In this document: one piece after another, positions 26,061-37,479 of the stretch
Numbering within the stretch: the first letter of the stretch is position 1
Layout of the letters: each line of letters starts with the position of its first letter
Assembly: GCA_030041305.1 (NCBI GenBank)
Contig: JASHOC010000228.1
Span: 1 to 64,000 of the forward strand
DNA length: 64,000 bases
Direction: 5' to 3'
Source: Acidobacteriaceae bacterium
Lineage (GTDB): Bacteria; Acidobacteriota; Terriglobia; Terriglobales; Acidobacteriaceae
Notes under the pieces: generated by a model
The model's input: only the letters and a program-made list of their open reading frames with translations
Told to the model about the DNA's origin: nothing
The model's database searches: none
Translations under genes and position numbers: made by a program

Positions 26061-29000
26061 CTAGAAAATGATTTTCCCGCCCAGGATCAGGAATCTGTTG
26101 CCGGAGGTATTGCCCGGAACATTGGTTCCCGACTCATTATAAAGATTGCTCGTGAAGAGGGGCGAGGCCACGAACGCATTTCCGGGGCCGAGATATTGCT
26201 GGTTCAATGCGTTGTAAGCCGCGAGCGAAAGTTGCAACGAGAGGCGTTCGGTGATCCTTGTCGTCTTGGCGACGGTTGCGTCCAGTTCGCTGATGATTGG
26301 CCCACGCAGCAAGCCTCTTGATGATCCGGGGTACGGATTGTTCACCGCGAGCGCATAGGCCTGATTGTTGATGATCCAATGCGTCGAGGCGGGATTGACG
26401 GGCGTCCCTGGGCTGTAGACGCCGGTGGGGTAAGTCGAAGTGTCGCTGTTGAAGCCGTCGCTGTTGTAAACCACATACTCCGGCGTGCCCGGAAGCGGAG
26501 TCCCAGCCGGGATCGATGAAGACCCGGGGGAAGGCTCCTGCCCCCCCGTGTAAGGATTCAGGTAAGCGACCGTGTTGGCAGGGGCGTTTTTGTTCGAGAG
26601 CACCAACCGGCAGGTATCGACGCCGATTACGTCGGCATTGAAGACCCCATCGCAAAAGCTGGTGTCTCCGGTATTCCCATCGAGGATTACAGGCTGATAT
26701 GGCGTATACGGGATGCCGCTGCTGAAACGATATACGCCACCCAGCATGAAGCCATTCGTCACTCTTGAGAAAAAGTTGTTTTCGTGCACGAAGTTGGGGA
26801 GGTTATAGGTGAATTCAAGGCCCGTAACATTCGGGAAGTCGTTGCCGCTGAGTCCCCGCTCGCCAGCGCTGGGGTTCAGTGGATCCTGAGGAAAGGCGAT
26901 CGTGCTGCCACCGGAGCCGGTGCTGCGAAACGCGTCGGTGGCGTTGTTCATCGACTTGCTCCAGGTGTAAGAAACCGTCGAGGTGAGGCCGTGGTAGTTT
27001 TGCGTGGTCAGGTTCAACTGCAAACCGTTGTAGTTGGCCCAGCCTCCGTTGGCGGTATAGATGAGATTCGAGTCATTGCAATTGGGGCGTCCGAATCCAT
27101 CGGCAGACGGGTCCGAGCAAAGCGATAAGCCGGAGTAGAAACTGGGAAAGGCCGTGACCACGGGCAACAGAAAAGGATTGGCATCCAGCGACTGGAAATC
27201 GTGGGTGGTCTTTGAGCCGACGTAGCGCGCCTCCCCAACGGCGGCTTTCCCTATTTGATGTTCTATGCCGAGGGTCCAGGTTTGCACATAGGGTGTGCGG
27301 AAATTCGATGGGACGGCGTCCTCGACATCTTGGCCTGGGTCTCCGCCGGTGGGCAGGGAGGGCAGGTTAAGCGTGCGGAAGTCACTGTTCAGGATGGAAC
27401 CGTTTGAGGGGACGCAGGCGTTGGCGCCGCAAGGGAAAGCGCCAAGGTTGGCTACCGGGGCTCCGTCGCCAACGAGCAGAATGATGTTATAAAACGAGGG
27501 ATTGGCGTTGATGGCGTAACCGGCGCTGACGACGAGCTTCCGGTCGAAGTCCGGATTCCATGCCAAACCGATGCGGGGCTCGAAGTTGGTATAGACCTGC
27601 GCGACTTTGGGTACCGTACGATCGCTGAGGGGCAGCGCAGTACTCCAGAAAGCAGTGGCGGGATTGGATTCGCGGGCCACGGTTTCATTGTGCAGAGTGT
27701 TGATGGCCTGGCCGAAGAACTCCCAGCGCATGCCGAGATGGAGTGTAAGCGTAGGAAAAGCCTTCCAGTCGTCCTGGAAGTAGGCTGCGACGTCGGGCTC
27801 AGTGTATGGAGTAGTGAGACTGCCGTTCGCCAGTTCGGCATAGCTCGACACGCCCGACACGCCTGTCTCGGACTCCAGCCCCGGGCTGGGCGCTCCCACC
27901 AGGTTGCTAAGGGTTCCGTAGTCGCCCTGGCCGTTATAGTAGAAAATTCCTGTGATCGGGGTGTTCTGGTAATCGAACTCTCCACCAAAGAGAAACGTTT
28001 GGGCGCCATGGGTCCAGGTGGCGTTGTTCTGCACCTGCGTTACCTTCGTCGTGCGGCCTTGCGGGAAGTCAGTGTCTCCACCGAAGGTCAGGTCGTCGTT
28101 CGAGCCGGTGAATTCCATCTGCGCCGGGCACGCAGCGAAATCGGAGTTGACGCAGCTTGGAAAGGCCCCGCCCTCGTAGGGGACTTTTGCTTCCTGGAAG
28201 CCATAGCGCAATTGATCGACGATATGGGGTGTAAAGGTGTGGGTCCAATCGGCCCCGACGGAGTAGCCCACCGAAGGCACGGTCACCCAATCGCCGGCCG
28301 CGATGCCGTTTCCACCCGCGGCGATTCCAAATTGGGGCTGGTAAAAGTAGCGGACGAAGAAGCGATCTTTCTCCGTGGCCTGCCAATCGACGCGGGCCAG
28401 CTCCTCCTGGTCATTGGAGGGCAGGGCGATGGAGCGCGTAACGGTTTGCACTTCGACATTGGCCGTGTTGCCCGCGGCGTCGGTGACCGGCTCAAAGCAG
28501 ATACCGGCCGACGTACAGGTGGAAGATTCTGCTGTCGGCAGAAGAGCAACCAGGCTGGGAGGCGCCGGAACTGGCTGTGGATTGCCGGCCTTGATCGAAT
28601 ATGGGCCGAAGTTGACGAGTGCGGCGGCGCCGGGATCGCTGGAGAATGTCGACTGAAGGGTCGCCAGTCCGTTTGCGTCGGGAGTGAGACCGGAAGATGT
28701 GGAAGGTGTCACGCCCGTGCGGATCCTGTCCCAGTAGGTGCTGTAGAAAAAGAAGAGCTTGTTTCTGAAAATGGGACCGCCAATGGTGGCTCCGGGGCGA
28801 TTCTCGACATAGCGGGGTATGATCGGCGCCGTGCAACCCGTCGTCGGGCTTACACCCGGCGGACAGAAACCAAAAACAGGGTTCTCTTCGTAGTTGTAAA
28901 GCGAGCTCAGAAATTGACCTTGATAAAGCTCGAAAGCGCTTCCATGAAAAGTGTTCGATCCCGATTTCGTGAGGTAATTCACCACCGCGCCGGCATTGCG

Positions 29001-29714
29001 GCCATACTGGGCGCTGTAGTCGTTGGTGATGACCTGGATCTCCTGAATCGCATCCTGGCTGCCGAAAAAGACGCTCGGCCCGGCAATCGTGTTATCGTTG
29101 TTCGCCTGGCCGTCGATCTCGAAGTTGTTGTAGCGCCCGCTCTGGCCGTTGACCGAAAAATTGTCGCCATTTGCATTGCTGAAGCGGTCGCCGTAGACAT
29201 CGCCTCCCGTGGTCACCACTCCGGGAATGACTTCGGCCACGGTATCGAACCCGTTATTGAGCGGAAGGTTCTGAACTGATTCCGTGCTGAATGTCGTGGT
29301 GACCTGAGAGTCGGTGGTATTCAGCAATTCGGCAGCGGAGCCGTTGACCTCAATCACTTGGGTCGGGCCGGTTGCGACATGAAGCTTCACGTCGTTCAAA
29401 TTTGTAGTGGCCCCGGCGACGACCTGAACATTATTGACGTCCTCATTGGCGAATCCGCTTGCGGTGATGAGCGCATCATAGGTTCCGATGGGAACCAGGA
29501 AAAACTTGAATGAGCCGTCGGCCGTGGAGTTCTGAACGAGCTTGAGGCCGTTCGCCTCACTAGTCAATTGGACTTGTGCGCCAGGCACCACCGCGCCGGA
29601 CGGATCGATCACCGTCCCCGAAATTGTGCCGGTGGTGATTCCCTGGGCGGGCGCGAGCGTGGCTACGCTCACCGCGACTGCGAGCAGAAGTATTTTTGAA
29701 ATCAGCCTGGGCAT
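26061..29714 (-). CDS. TonB-dependent receptor, Oar-like, with carboxypeptidase-regulatory domain
   Basis: The third receptor, 1,217 residues. The ATG at 29714 follows GAGGAGG and a signal peptide (ISKILLLAVAVSVATLAPAQ). A regulatory-like domain (GTISGTVIDPSGAVVPGAQV) spans about 27-110; the plug contains SVQNLPLNNGFDTVAEVIPG and GAVVNYLTKSGSNTFHGS; the barrel ends GNRFLILGGKIIF with the terminal Phe. A prominent extracellular-loop feature is NSDGFNSDTSTYPTG near the C-terminus. It converges with accD and is not next to any degradative enzyme, so its ligand cannot be guessed. Confidence 0.93.
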   Translation of the reverse strand: MPRLISKILLLAVAVSVATLAPAQGITTGTISGTVIDPSGAVVPGAQVQLTSEANGLKLVQNSTADGSFKFFLVPIGTYDALITASGFANEDVNNVQVVAGATTNLNDVKLHVATGPTQVIEVNGSAAELLNTTDSQVTTTFSTESVQNLPLNNGFDTVAEVIPGVVTTGGDVYGDRFSNANGDNFSVNGQSGRYNNFEIDGQANNDNTIAGPSVFFGSQDAIQEIQVITNDYSAQYGRNAGAVVNYLTKSGSNTFHGSAFELYQGQFLSSLYNYEENPVFGFCPPGVSPTTGCTAPIIPRYVENRPGATIGGPIFRNKLFFFYSTYWDRIRTGVTPSTSSGLTPDANGLATLQSTFSSDPGAAALVNFGPYSIKAGNPQPVPAPPSLVALLPTAESSTCTSAGICFEPVTDAAGNTANVEVQTVTRSIALPSNDQEELARVDWQATEKDRFFVRYFYQPQFGIAAGGNGIAAGDWVTVPSVGYSVGADWTHTFTPHIVDQLRYGFQEAKVPYEGGAFPSCVNSDFAACPAQMEFTGSNDDLTFGGDTDFPQGRTTKVTQVQNNATWTHGAQTFLFGGEFDYQNTPITGIFYYNGQGDYGTLSNLVGAPSPGLESETGVSGVSSYAELANGSLTTPYTEPDVAAYFQDDWKAFPTLTLHLGMRWEFFGQAINTLHNETVARESNPATAFWSTALPLSDRTVPKVAQVYTNFEPRIGLAWNPDFDRKLVVSAGYAINANPSFYNIILLVGDGAPVANLGAFPCGANACVPSNGSILNSDFRTLNLPSLPTGGDPGQDVEDAVPSNFRTPYVQTWTLGIEHQIGKAAVGEARYVGSKTTHDFQSLDANPFLLPVVTAFPSFYSGLSLCSDPSADGFGRPNCNDSNLIYTANGGWANYNGLQLNLTTQNYHGLTSTVSYTWSKSMNNATDAFRSTGSGGSTIAFPQDPLNPSAGERGLSGNDFPNVTGLEFTYNLPNFVHENNFFSRVTNGFMLGGVYRFSSGIPYTPYQPVILDGNTGDTSFCDGVFNADVIGVDTCRLVLSNKNAPANTVAYLNPYTGGQEPSPGSSSIPAGTPLPGTPEYVVYNSDGFNSDTSTYPTGVYSPGTPVNPASTHWIINNQAYALAVNNPYPGSSRGLLRGPIISELDATVAKTTRITERLSLQLSLAAYNALNQQYLGPGNAFVASPLFTSNLYNESGTNVPGNTSGNRFLILGGKIIF

Positions 29715-30053
29715 CAACTGCCTCCTCAGCAAATCCGGAGCCCCGAAGAGGGTAAAACCGGGTGCAAAGCTTCTCAACTCGCGTGTAGAGCCAAGCCTCA
29801 GCGCAGCCCAGCGCGGCCACGAGTTCATGGGCGTAACGTTGTGGCGCTTTACCAATGAGTATGGGGTCCTATGACAATGGTGTAAAGAAGAAAATTACCG
29901 AAGGGGCAACCGACCGGGCAATTCCACGAAAGGGGCACGTAAATCGCGATGAATCTGCAACCTGAAGCGAATCTGGCGGCCGGCGGAAGGGTGCGCGCGA
30001 GGGGACCAGGCTGCGAGGAAACAGTGGCTTACGCTCTGGCGGCCAGGTTTTAC
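29715..30053. other. Intergenic region between aspS and the TonB receptor
   Basis: Both flanking genes run on the minus strand; the gap should hold an aspS terminator and the receptor promoter. I see no strong stem-loop with a U-tract and no clear promoter. The plus-strand frame beginning here only shadows the aspS gene. Confidence 0.4.
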
Positions 30054-31937
30054 TCAGTTCCGCAAGGCTACCCGAATATGGAGCTCCCTCAATTGCTGCT
30101 CGGCTACAGTGGTGGGAGCTTCGGCCATAAGGTCGATGGCTTTGGCGGTTTTGGGGAAGGCGATGACTTCGCGCAGGCTGGGCGCGCCGGCGAGGAGCAT
30201 GACGATGCGATCCAGGCCGAGGGCAATGCCGCCGTGGGGCGGCGTGCCAAATTCGAGGGCGTCGAGGAAGAAACCGAAGCGCTTGCGGGCTTCCTCGTCA
30301 CTGATGCCGAGCGAGGCGAAGACGTGTTGCTGGACGTCTTTGCGGTGAATGCGGATGGAGCCGGAGCCAAGTTCGAGGCCGTTCATGGCCAGGTCGTAAC
30401 AGTTGGCGCGGACGCTGGCGGGGTCGCTAACCAGGTTGGCCATGTCGGCTTCGTACGGCGCGGTGAAAGGATGGTGCGCGGGCACCCACTTGCCTGACGC
30501 CAGATCGTACTCGAACATGGGGAAATCGGTGAGCCAGATGGGATGAAACGCCTGGGCGCCGTCGATGAGGCCGGATGACGCGCTGCGCTCGCGTGCGCTT
30601 TGGACGGCTTCATCGGTGACGCGAAAGGCCTGGTGACGCTCGGCGTATTTTTTGGCCAGCTCGGAGCGGAAGTTGCCAGCCGCGGCGTACACGTTGATTT
30701 CGCGCTCGGAAAGCCGGCCGGGAAACTTGGTGTCGCTGGCCTTAATGTGGTGGGCCGGATCGCCGGCCACGACGATGACGAAGTCGTCGTCGGAGGCGCG
30801 GGCCAGCTCGCGGACTTGCGAAGCCGCATCCGGAAAGCTTTTGGCGAGGCGCTTGAAATCGTCGATGAACTTGGCGCCTTTTTTGCGGTCGAAGAGGGGG
30901 TGGTTGTCTTCGCGCTCCTTGCGGCTCAGCTCGCCGGCGGCGGGAATGCGAAAGGCGACGACAGGCAGGGCGGGATCGATTTGCAGCGTAGCCAGCGCCT
31001 CGTCGTTAAAGGCCGGGCGCACGTCGGCGAGGCCGGGCAGGCGAAGGTCGGGCTTGTCCGTACCGTATTGACGCAGCGATTCGTCGTAGGAGATGCGCGG
31101 AAACGGCGTGGGCAGCGCGATGCCGGCGGCGGCAAAGCCGGCCTTCATGAAGGATTCGACCACGGCGAAGACCGACTCGCGGCGGGGGAAGCTCATTTCG
31201 AGATCGATTTGCGTGAACTCAAGCTGGCGGTCGGCGCGCTGATCCTCGTCGCGGAAACAACGGGCGATTTGGAAGTAGCGGTCGAAGCCGGAGATCATGA
31301 GGATCTGCTTGAAAATCTGCGGGGATTGCGGGAGGGCGTAGAACTCGCCGGGATGGACGCGACTGGGGACGAGAAAATCGCGCGCCCCTTCGGGCGTGGA
31401 CTTGGTGAGAATGGGGGTTTCGATTTCGAGAAAGCCCTGCTGGCTGAGGTTGTCGCGGATGGCGAGGGTGATTTCGTGGCGGAGGCGGAAGTTGCGCTGC
31501 ATCTCTTCGCGGCGGAGGTCGATGTAGCGGTATTTGAGGCGCACTTCTTCGTTCTGGATGGCTTCTTCGGCGGGTGAAAACGGCGCCAGACGGGAGTCGT
31601 TCAGGATGCGCAACTCGACGGCCTCGATTTCGATTTCGCCGGTGGGCATTTTGGGATTGATGGCTTCAGGGGCGCGCAGGCGAACCGTGCCCACGGCGGC
31701 GACGACGTATTCGGGACGGACGAGCTCGCCTTTGCGATGACCTTCGGGGGTGAGCTCCTTGTCTAAAACAATTTGACAGATACCGGAGCGGTCGCGGAGA
31801 TCGAGAAAGATGAGGTTGCCGTGGTCGCGGCGGCGGTTGACCCAGCCCATGAGGACGACCGGCTGGCCGGCGTCGGCGGCGCGCAGTTCGCCGCAGAGGT
31901 GCGTGCGTTCCAGGTTGCCTAAGAAGTCGAGAGACAT
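30054..31937 (-). CDS. aspS: Aspartyl-tRNA synthetase
   Basis: Class II synthetase charging tRNA-Asp. The 627-residue length includes the bacterial GAD insertion. Landmarks: N-terminal OB-fold anticodon-binding domain ([23 protein letters not shown]), motif 1 region [33 protein letters not shown], motif 2 [22 protein letters not shown], the insertion at about 290-420 and motif 3 [13 protein letters not shown]. It is the last gene of a hisS - unknown - aspS minus-strand cluster (43 bases after the unknown gene). Whether it is discriminating or also charges tRNA-Asn cannot be decided here. Confidence 0.97.
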   Translation of the reverse strand: MSLDFLGNLERTHLCGELRAADAGQPVVLMGWVNRRRDHGNLIFLDLRDRSGICQIVLDKELTPEGHRKGELVRPEYVVAAVGTVRLRAPEAINPKMPTGEIEIEAVELRILNDSRLAPFSPAEEAIQNEEVRLKYRYIDLRREEMQRNFRLRHEITLAIRDNLSQQGFLEIETPILTKSTPEGARDFLVPSRVHPGEFYALPQSPQIFKQILMISGFDRYFQIARCFRDEDQRADRQLEFTQIDLEMSFPRRESVFAVVESFMKAGFAAAGIALPTPFPRISYDESLRQYGTDKPDLRLPGLADVRPAFNDEALATLQIDPALPVVAFRIPAAGELSRKEREDNHPLFDRKKGAKFIDDFKRLAKSFPDAASQVRELARASDDDFVIVVAGDPAHHIKASDTKFPGRLSEREINVYAAAGNFRSELAKKYAERHQAFRVTDEAVQSARERSASSGLIDGAQAFHPIWLTDFPMFEYDLASGKWVPAHHPFTAPYEADMANLVSDPASVRANCYDLAMNGLELGSGSIRIHRKDVQQHVFASLGISDEEARKRFGFFLDALEFGTPPHGGIALGLDRIVMLLAGAPSLREVIAFPKTAKAIDLMAEAPTTVAEQQLRELHIRVALRN

Positions 31938-31980
31938 TCGATTAGTTCACCAGATGTTGCGCGGTGTAACACTCCGCGGG

Positions 31981-32535
31981 TTAACTTATCCATCCCTTGC
32001 ATTCACATTGACAGTCACTTATATATTTTTGGGCTAGCTTCCATTCAATCACATCGAGTGCATTTCGCTCCTTCACCACGCGATTTCGGAAAGCATTCAA
32101 GTGCAGCATTTTGTCGGCAAGAGACGAAGAGATGAGCCCCTCACGTCTCAAGCGGGAAACTCGAGTCGCAATAGGTTCAATCGAGCGTGGCACATTCTCA
32201 ACGCGATTCAATGTCTCAGCCGCTTTGGAGAGCCAATCTGACAAAATATCCGTTTGCTCTTTCAAGTTCGGGGCTCCTTTACTAAAATCGAGAGACCCTC
32301 GTGGTTTGGCGCCGGCCGCCGCTGCAAAATTAAGCACCTTTTCGCGTTCGTGGTTTCTGATGCTGCAAGTCCCAACTCGTCTAGCAACTTTGCCTTCTGC
32401 TTCGAGCCGGCGACAGATTTGGTTAACTTGTTGCCTTGGGTGAACATTCACATCAACTTCTATACAGTCGTCGCAGACGCCATTCTCCTGTCCCTGCTTT
32501 CTGAGAAGATCCAGTATCCTGTCCGCGTTTGCCAT
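31981..32535 (-). CDS. Unknown protein with winged-helix-like N-terminus and HEPN/DUF4145-like C-terminus
   Basis: A 184-residue protein inserted between hisS (26 bases upstream) and aspS (43 bases downstream). The ATG at 32535 has AAGG 7 bases before it. Residues 1-70 look like a winged helix: ILDLLRKQG, CDDC, then HPRQQVNQICRRLEAEGKVARRVGTC, where the last part reads as recognition helix and wing. The C-terminal 100 residues are helical with LHLNAFRNRVVKERNAL, resembling the R-N-x-V-x-H/E motif of HEPN or DUF4145 domains, but with Lys where the catalytic His would be. Base composition is visibly AT-richer than its synthetase neighbours, suggesting acquisition. A regulatory or defence role is inference. 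Confidence 0.72.
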   Translation of the reverse strand: MANADRILDLLRKQGQENGVCDDCIEVDVNVHPRQQVNQICRRLEAEGKVARRVGTCSIRNHEREKVLNFAAAAGAKPRGSLDFSKGAPNLKEQTDILSDWLSKAAETLNRVENVPRSIEPIATRVSRLRREGLISSSLADKMLHLNAFRNRVVKERNALDVIEWKLAQKYISDCQCECKGWIS

Positions 32536-32561
32536 CAAAATGCCTTATCGCGCGAAAGGCT

Positions 32562-33866
32562 TTATGCGCCTCCCGGCTTCGCGAGATGCGCCGCAAGCTC
32601 CACGCACGGAACCTTGGTCTGTATGCCTGAGGCGAAGTCTTTCACTGTCAGAATACCGGATTGAAGCTCGTCTTCGCCCAGGATGACGATGCGGCGGGCG
32701 GCTTTGTCGGCGGCTTCGAAGGACTTTTTGAGGCGGAAGCTGCCGTCGCCGAGCTCGATGTGGAGGCCGGCGCGGCGCAACTCACGGGCCAAGGTGAGGG
32801 CCGGGGCGTTGAGGGCTTCGCCTAATGGAGCAATGTATGCATCGGCCACTTGCGGTGAGGCAGAGCTGTGGTCGGCCTCTTTGGCCTGGAGGGTGAGAAC
32901 GAGCCGGTCGAGGCCCATGGCGAAACCGATGCCGGGAGCTTTGGGCCCGCCGATGGCTTCGCTCAGGCCGTCGTAGCGACCGCCGCCGAGCAGGGCGTTT
33001 TGGGCGCCCAATCCTCCGTGGGTGAACTCGAAGGTGGTGCGCGTGTAGTAGTCGAGGCCGCGGACGAGGCGGGGATTGAGATGATAGGGCACGCCGGCGG
33101 CTTCAAGGGCGGCGGTGACCTGGGCGAAATGATCTTTGGAGTCCTGGCCGAGCGAATCGCCGATTTTGGGCAGGGTTTCGATGATGGGCTGGTCTTCGGG
33201 AACCTTACAGTCGAGGACGCGGAGGGGATTGGTGACGACACGGCGCTGGCAGTCTACGCACATTTTTGGCGCGACGTCGACGAGGGCTGCGCGAAGAACT
33301 TGGTTGTAACGTTCGCGGTCCGCGGAGGAGCCGACGGAGTTGAGCTCGAGGGTCCAGCCGGCGATGCCCAGCGTGTCGAGGAGCGTGGCGAGCATTTCGA
33401 GGACTTCGGCGTCGCGGAGGGGCGATTCGCTGCCCGCGGAGGGAGGGCCGATGACTTCGGCGCCGATCTGCCAGAACTGGCGGTAGCGGCCTTTCTGCGG
33501 GCGCTCGCGGCGAAACTGCGGGCCGATGTAGTAGAGCTTTTGGAGCTGGCCGGTTTCGCCGAGCTTGTGTTCGATGTAGGCGCGGACCACGCCGGCGGTG
33601 TTTTCGGGGCGGAGGGTGAGAGACTGGGGCTTTTCGGACTGCGCCCGGGCGCGGTCCTCCCAGGTGTACATCTCTTTCGAAACGATGTCGGTTTCTTCGC
33701 CCACGCTGCGGGCGAAGAGCGAAGTGTCTTCGAAGATGGGAGTGCGGATTTCGCCGAAGTTGTAGCGCGCGAAGACCTGTCGTGCGGTGGTTTCGATGCG
33801 GTTCCAGAGCGCGGTTTCCGGCGGCAGCAGATCGCGCGTGCCGCGCACGGCTTTGAGCGTGGGCAT
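32562..33866 (-). CDS. hisS: Histidyl-tRNA synthetase
   Basis: Class II synthetase for histidine, 434 residues. It starts MPTLKAVRGTRDLLPPE, the usual HisRS opening, followed by motif 1 (FGEIRTPIFEDTSLFARSVGEETDIVSKEMY region), motif 2 with FRRERPQKGRYRQFWQIGAE, the two histidine-specific motifs (GLDYYTRTTFEF and the GGGRYDGL loop) and motif 3 GIGFAMGLDRLV; the C-terminal 95 residues are the anticodon-binding domain. First gene of the hisS cluster; the promoter must lie in the short divergent gap to the HicB-like gene. Confidence 0.97.
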   Translation of the reverse strand: MPTLKAVRGTRDLLPPETALWNRIETTARQVFARYNFGEIRTPIFEDTSLFARSVGEETDIVSKEMYTWEDRARAQSEKPQSLTLRPENTAGVVRAYIEHKLGETGQLQKLYYIGPQFRRERPQKGRYRQFWQIGAEVIGPPSAGSESPLRDAEVLEMLATLLDTLGIAGWTLELNSVGSSADRERYNQVLRAALVDVAPKMCVDCQRRVVTNPLRVLDCKVPEDQPIIETLPKIGDSLGQDSKDHFAQVTAALEAAGVPYHLNPRLVRGLDYYTRTTFEFTHGGLGAQNALLGGGRYDGLSEAIGGPKAPGIGFAMGLDRLVLTLQAKEADHSSASPQVADAYIAPLGEALNAPALTLARELRRAGLHIELGDGSFRLKKSFEAADKAARRIVILGEDELQSGILTVKDFASGIQTKVPCVELAAHLAKPGGA

Positions 33867-34008
33867 AACCTCTTAGTTTAAATGGGATGGGCTAGGACGC
33901 CTCGGGGTCGGGAAAGCGGTCGAATCGGGCCGCATCGGCGTCTGACGGGCTCCGTCCAACTGGGGTATAAATGTGTATGCGTGCGCCTCCCGCCGCCGGG
34001 GTTCGCCG

Positions 34009-34218
34009 ATGATGTTTCACGTGGTCCTGACGAAGGATGAAGACGGCTGGATCGTAGCCGAATGCCCTGCCCTTCCCGGCTGCTTTTCGCAGCGAAAGTC
34101 CGAGCAGGAAGCGCTGGCGAACATCAAGGAAGCCATCACGGCCTGGCTCTGGGCCGAAGACCAAAAAGCTGCCGCAGCGCTCCCGAGCGACGAGACGCCC
34201 CTTGTCGTCGCTGTTTGA
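34009..34218 (+). CDS. Solitary HicB-family antitoxin-like protein
   Basis: A 69-residue protein with the HicB/UPF0150 partial RNase-H-like fold: the strand FHVVLTKDEDGWIVAECPALPGCFSQ and the helix SEQEALANIKEAITAWL. In HicAB modules this part binds the HicA toxin. I find no HicA-like gene in the gaps on either side, and there is no C-terminal DNA-binding extension, so it is an orphan. Start choice: ATG 34009 (or 34012); an in-frame GTG at 33973 adds 12 Arg-rich residues not typical of the family. It lies between divergent hisS and convergent secA. Confidence 0.78.
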   Translation: MMFHVVLTKDEDGWIVAECPALPGCFSQRKSEQEALANIKEAITAWLWAEDQKAAAALPSDETPLVVAV

Positions 34219-34342
34219 GTCCGAATTTTCCATTGATCTCCGCGTTAGCCTTCTATAGGTTAGATTCCTTGTACTCTTAGCTTCCTCTCGCGCACCAGCC
34301 CTCGTGCGCCACCTGAAAAAACGCCGTTTCCAGCCGGAGCCG

Positions 34343-37357
<3,015 letters not shown>

Positions 37358-37420
37358 AAAACTCTCCCTTACCAGTTTACCCGTTGCGGGCATCACTCTC
37401 CGCGATTGAATCAACCCACC

Positions 37421-37454
37421 CAAAAAGAACTGGGCCCGCCAAAAGCGAGCCCAG
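37421..37454 (-). terminator. Rho-independent terminator of clpC
   Basis: On the minus strand CTGGGC (37454-37449) pairs with GCCCAG (37435-37430), extended inward by CGC/GCG after one mismatch, and is followed by TTCTTTTT. It starts 26 bases after the clpC stop, so clpC and secA are separate units. Confidence 0.85.
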
Positions 37455-37479
37455 AAGCCGTTCCAGTTTCATGTAGGGT

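Noticed and set aside
27690-29279. A 529-residue plus-strand frame opposite the third TonB receptor
   Set aside because: Antisense shadow of a well-supported receptor gene; no Shine-Dalgarno and no domain. The same applies to 21318-22622 and 17556-18437.
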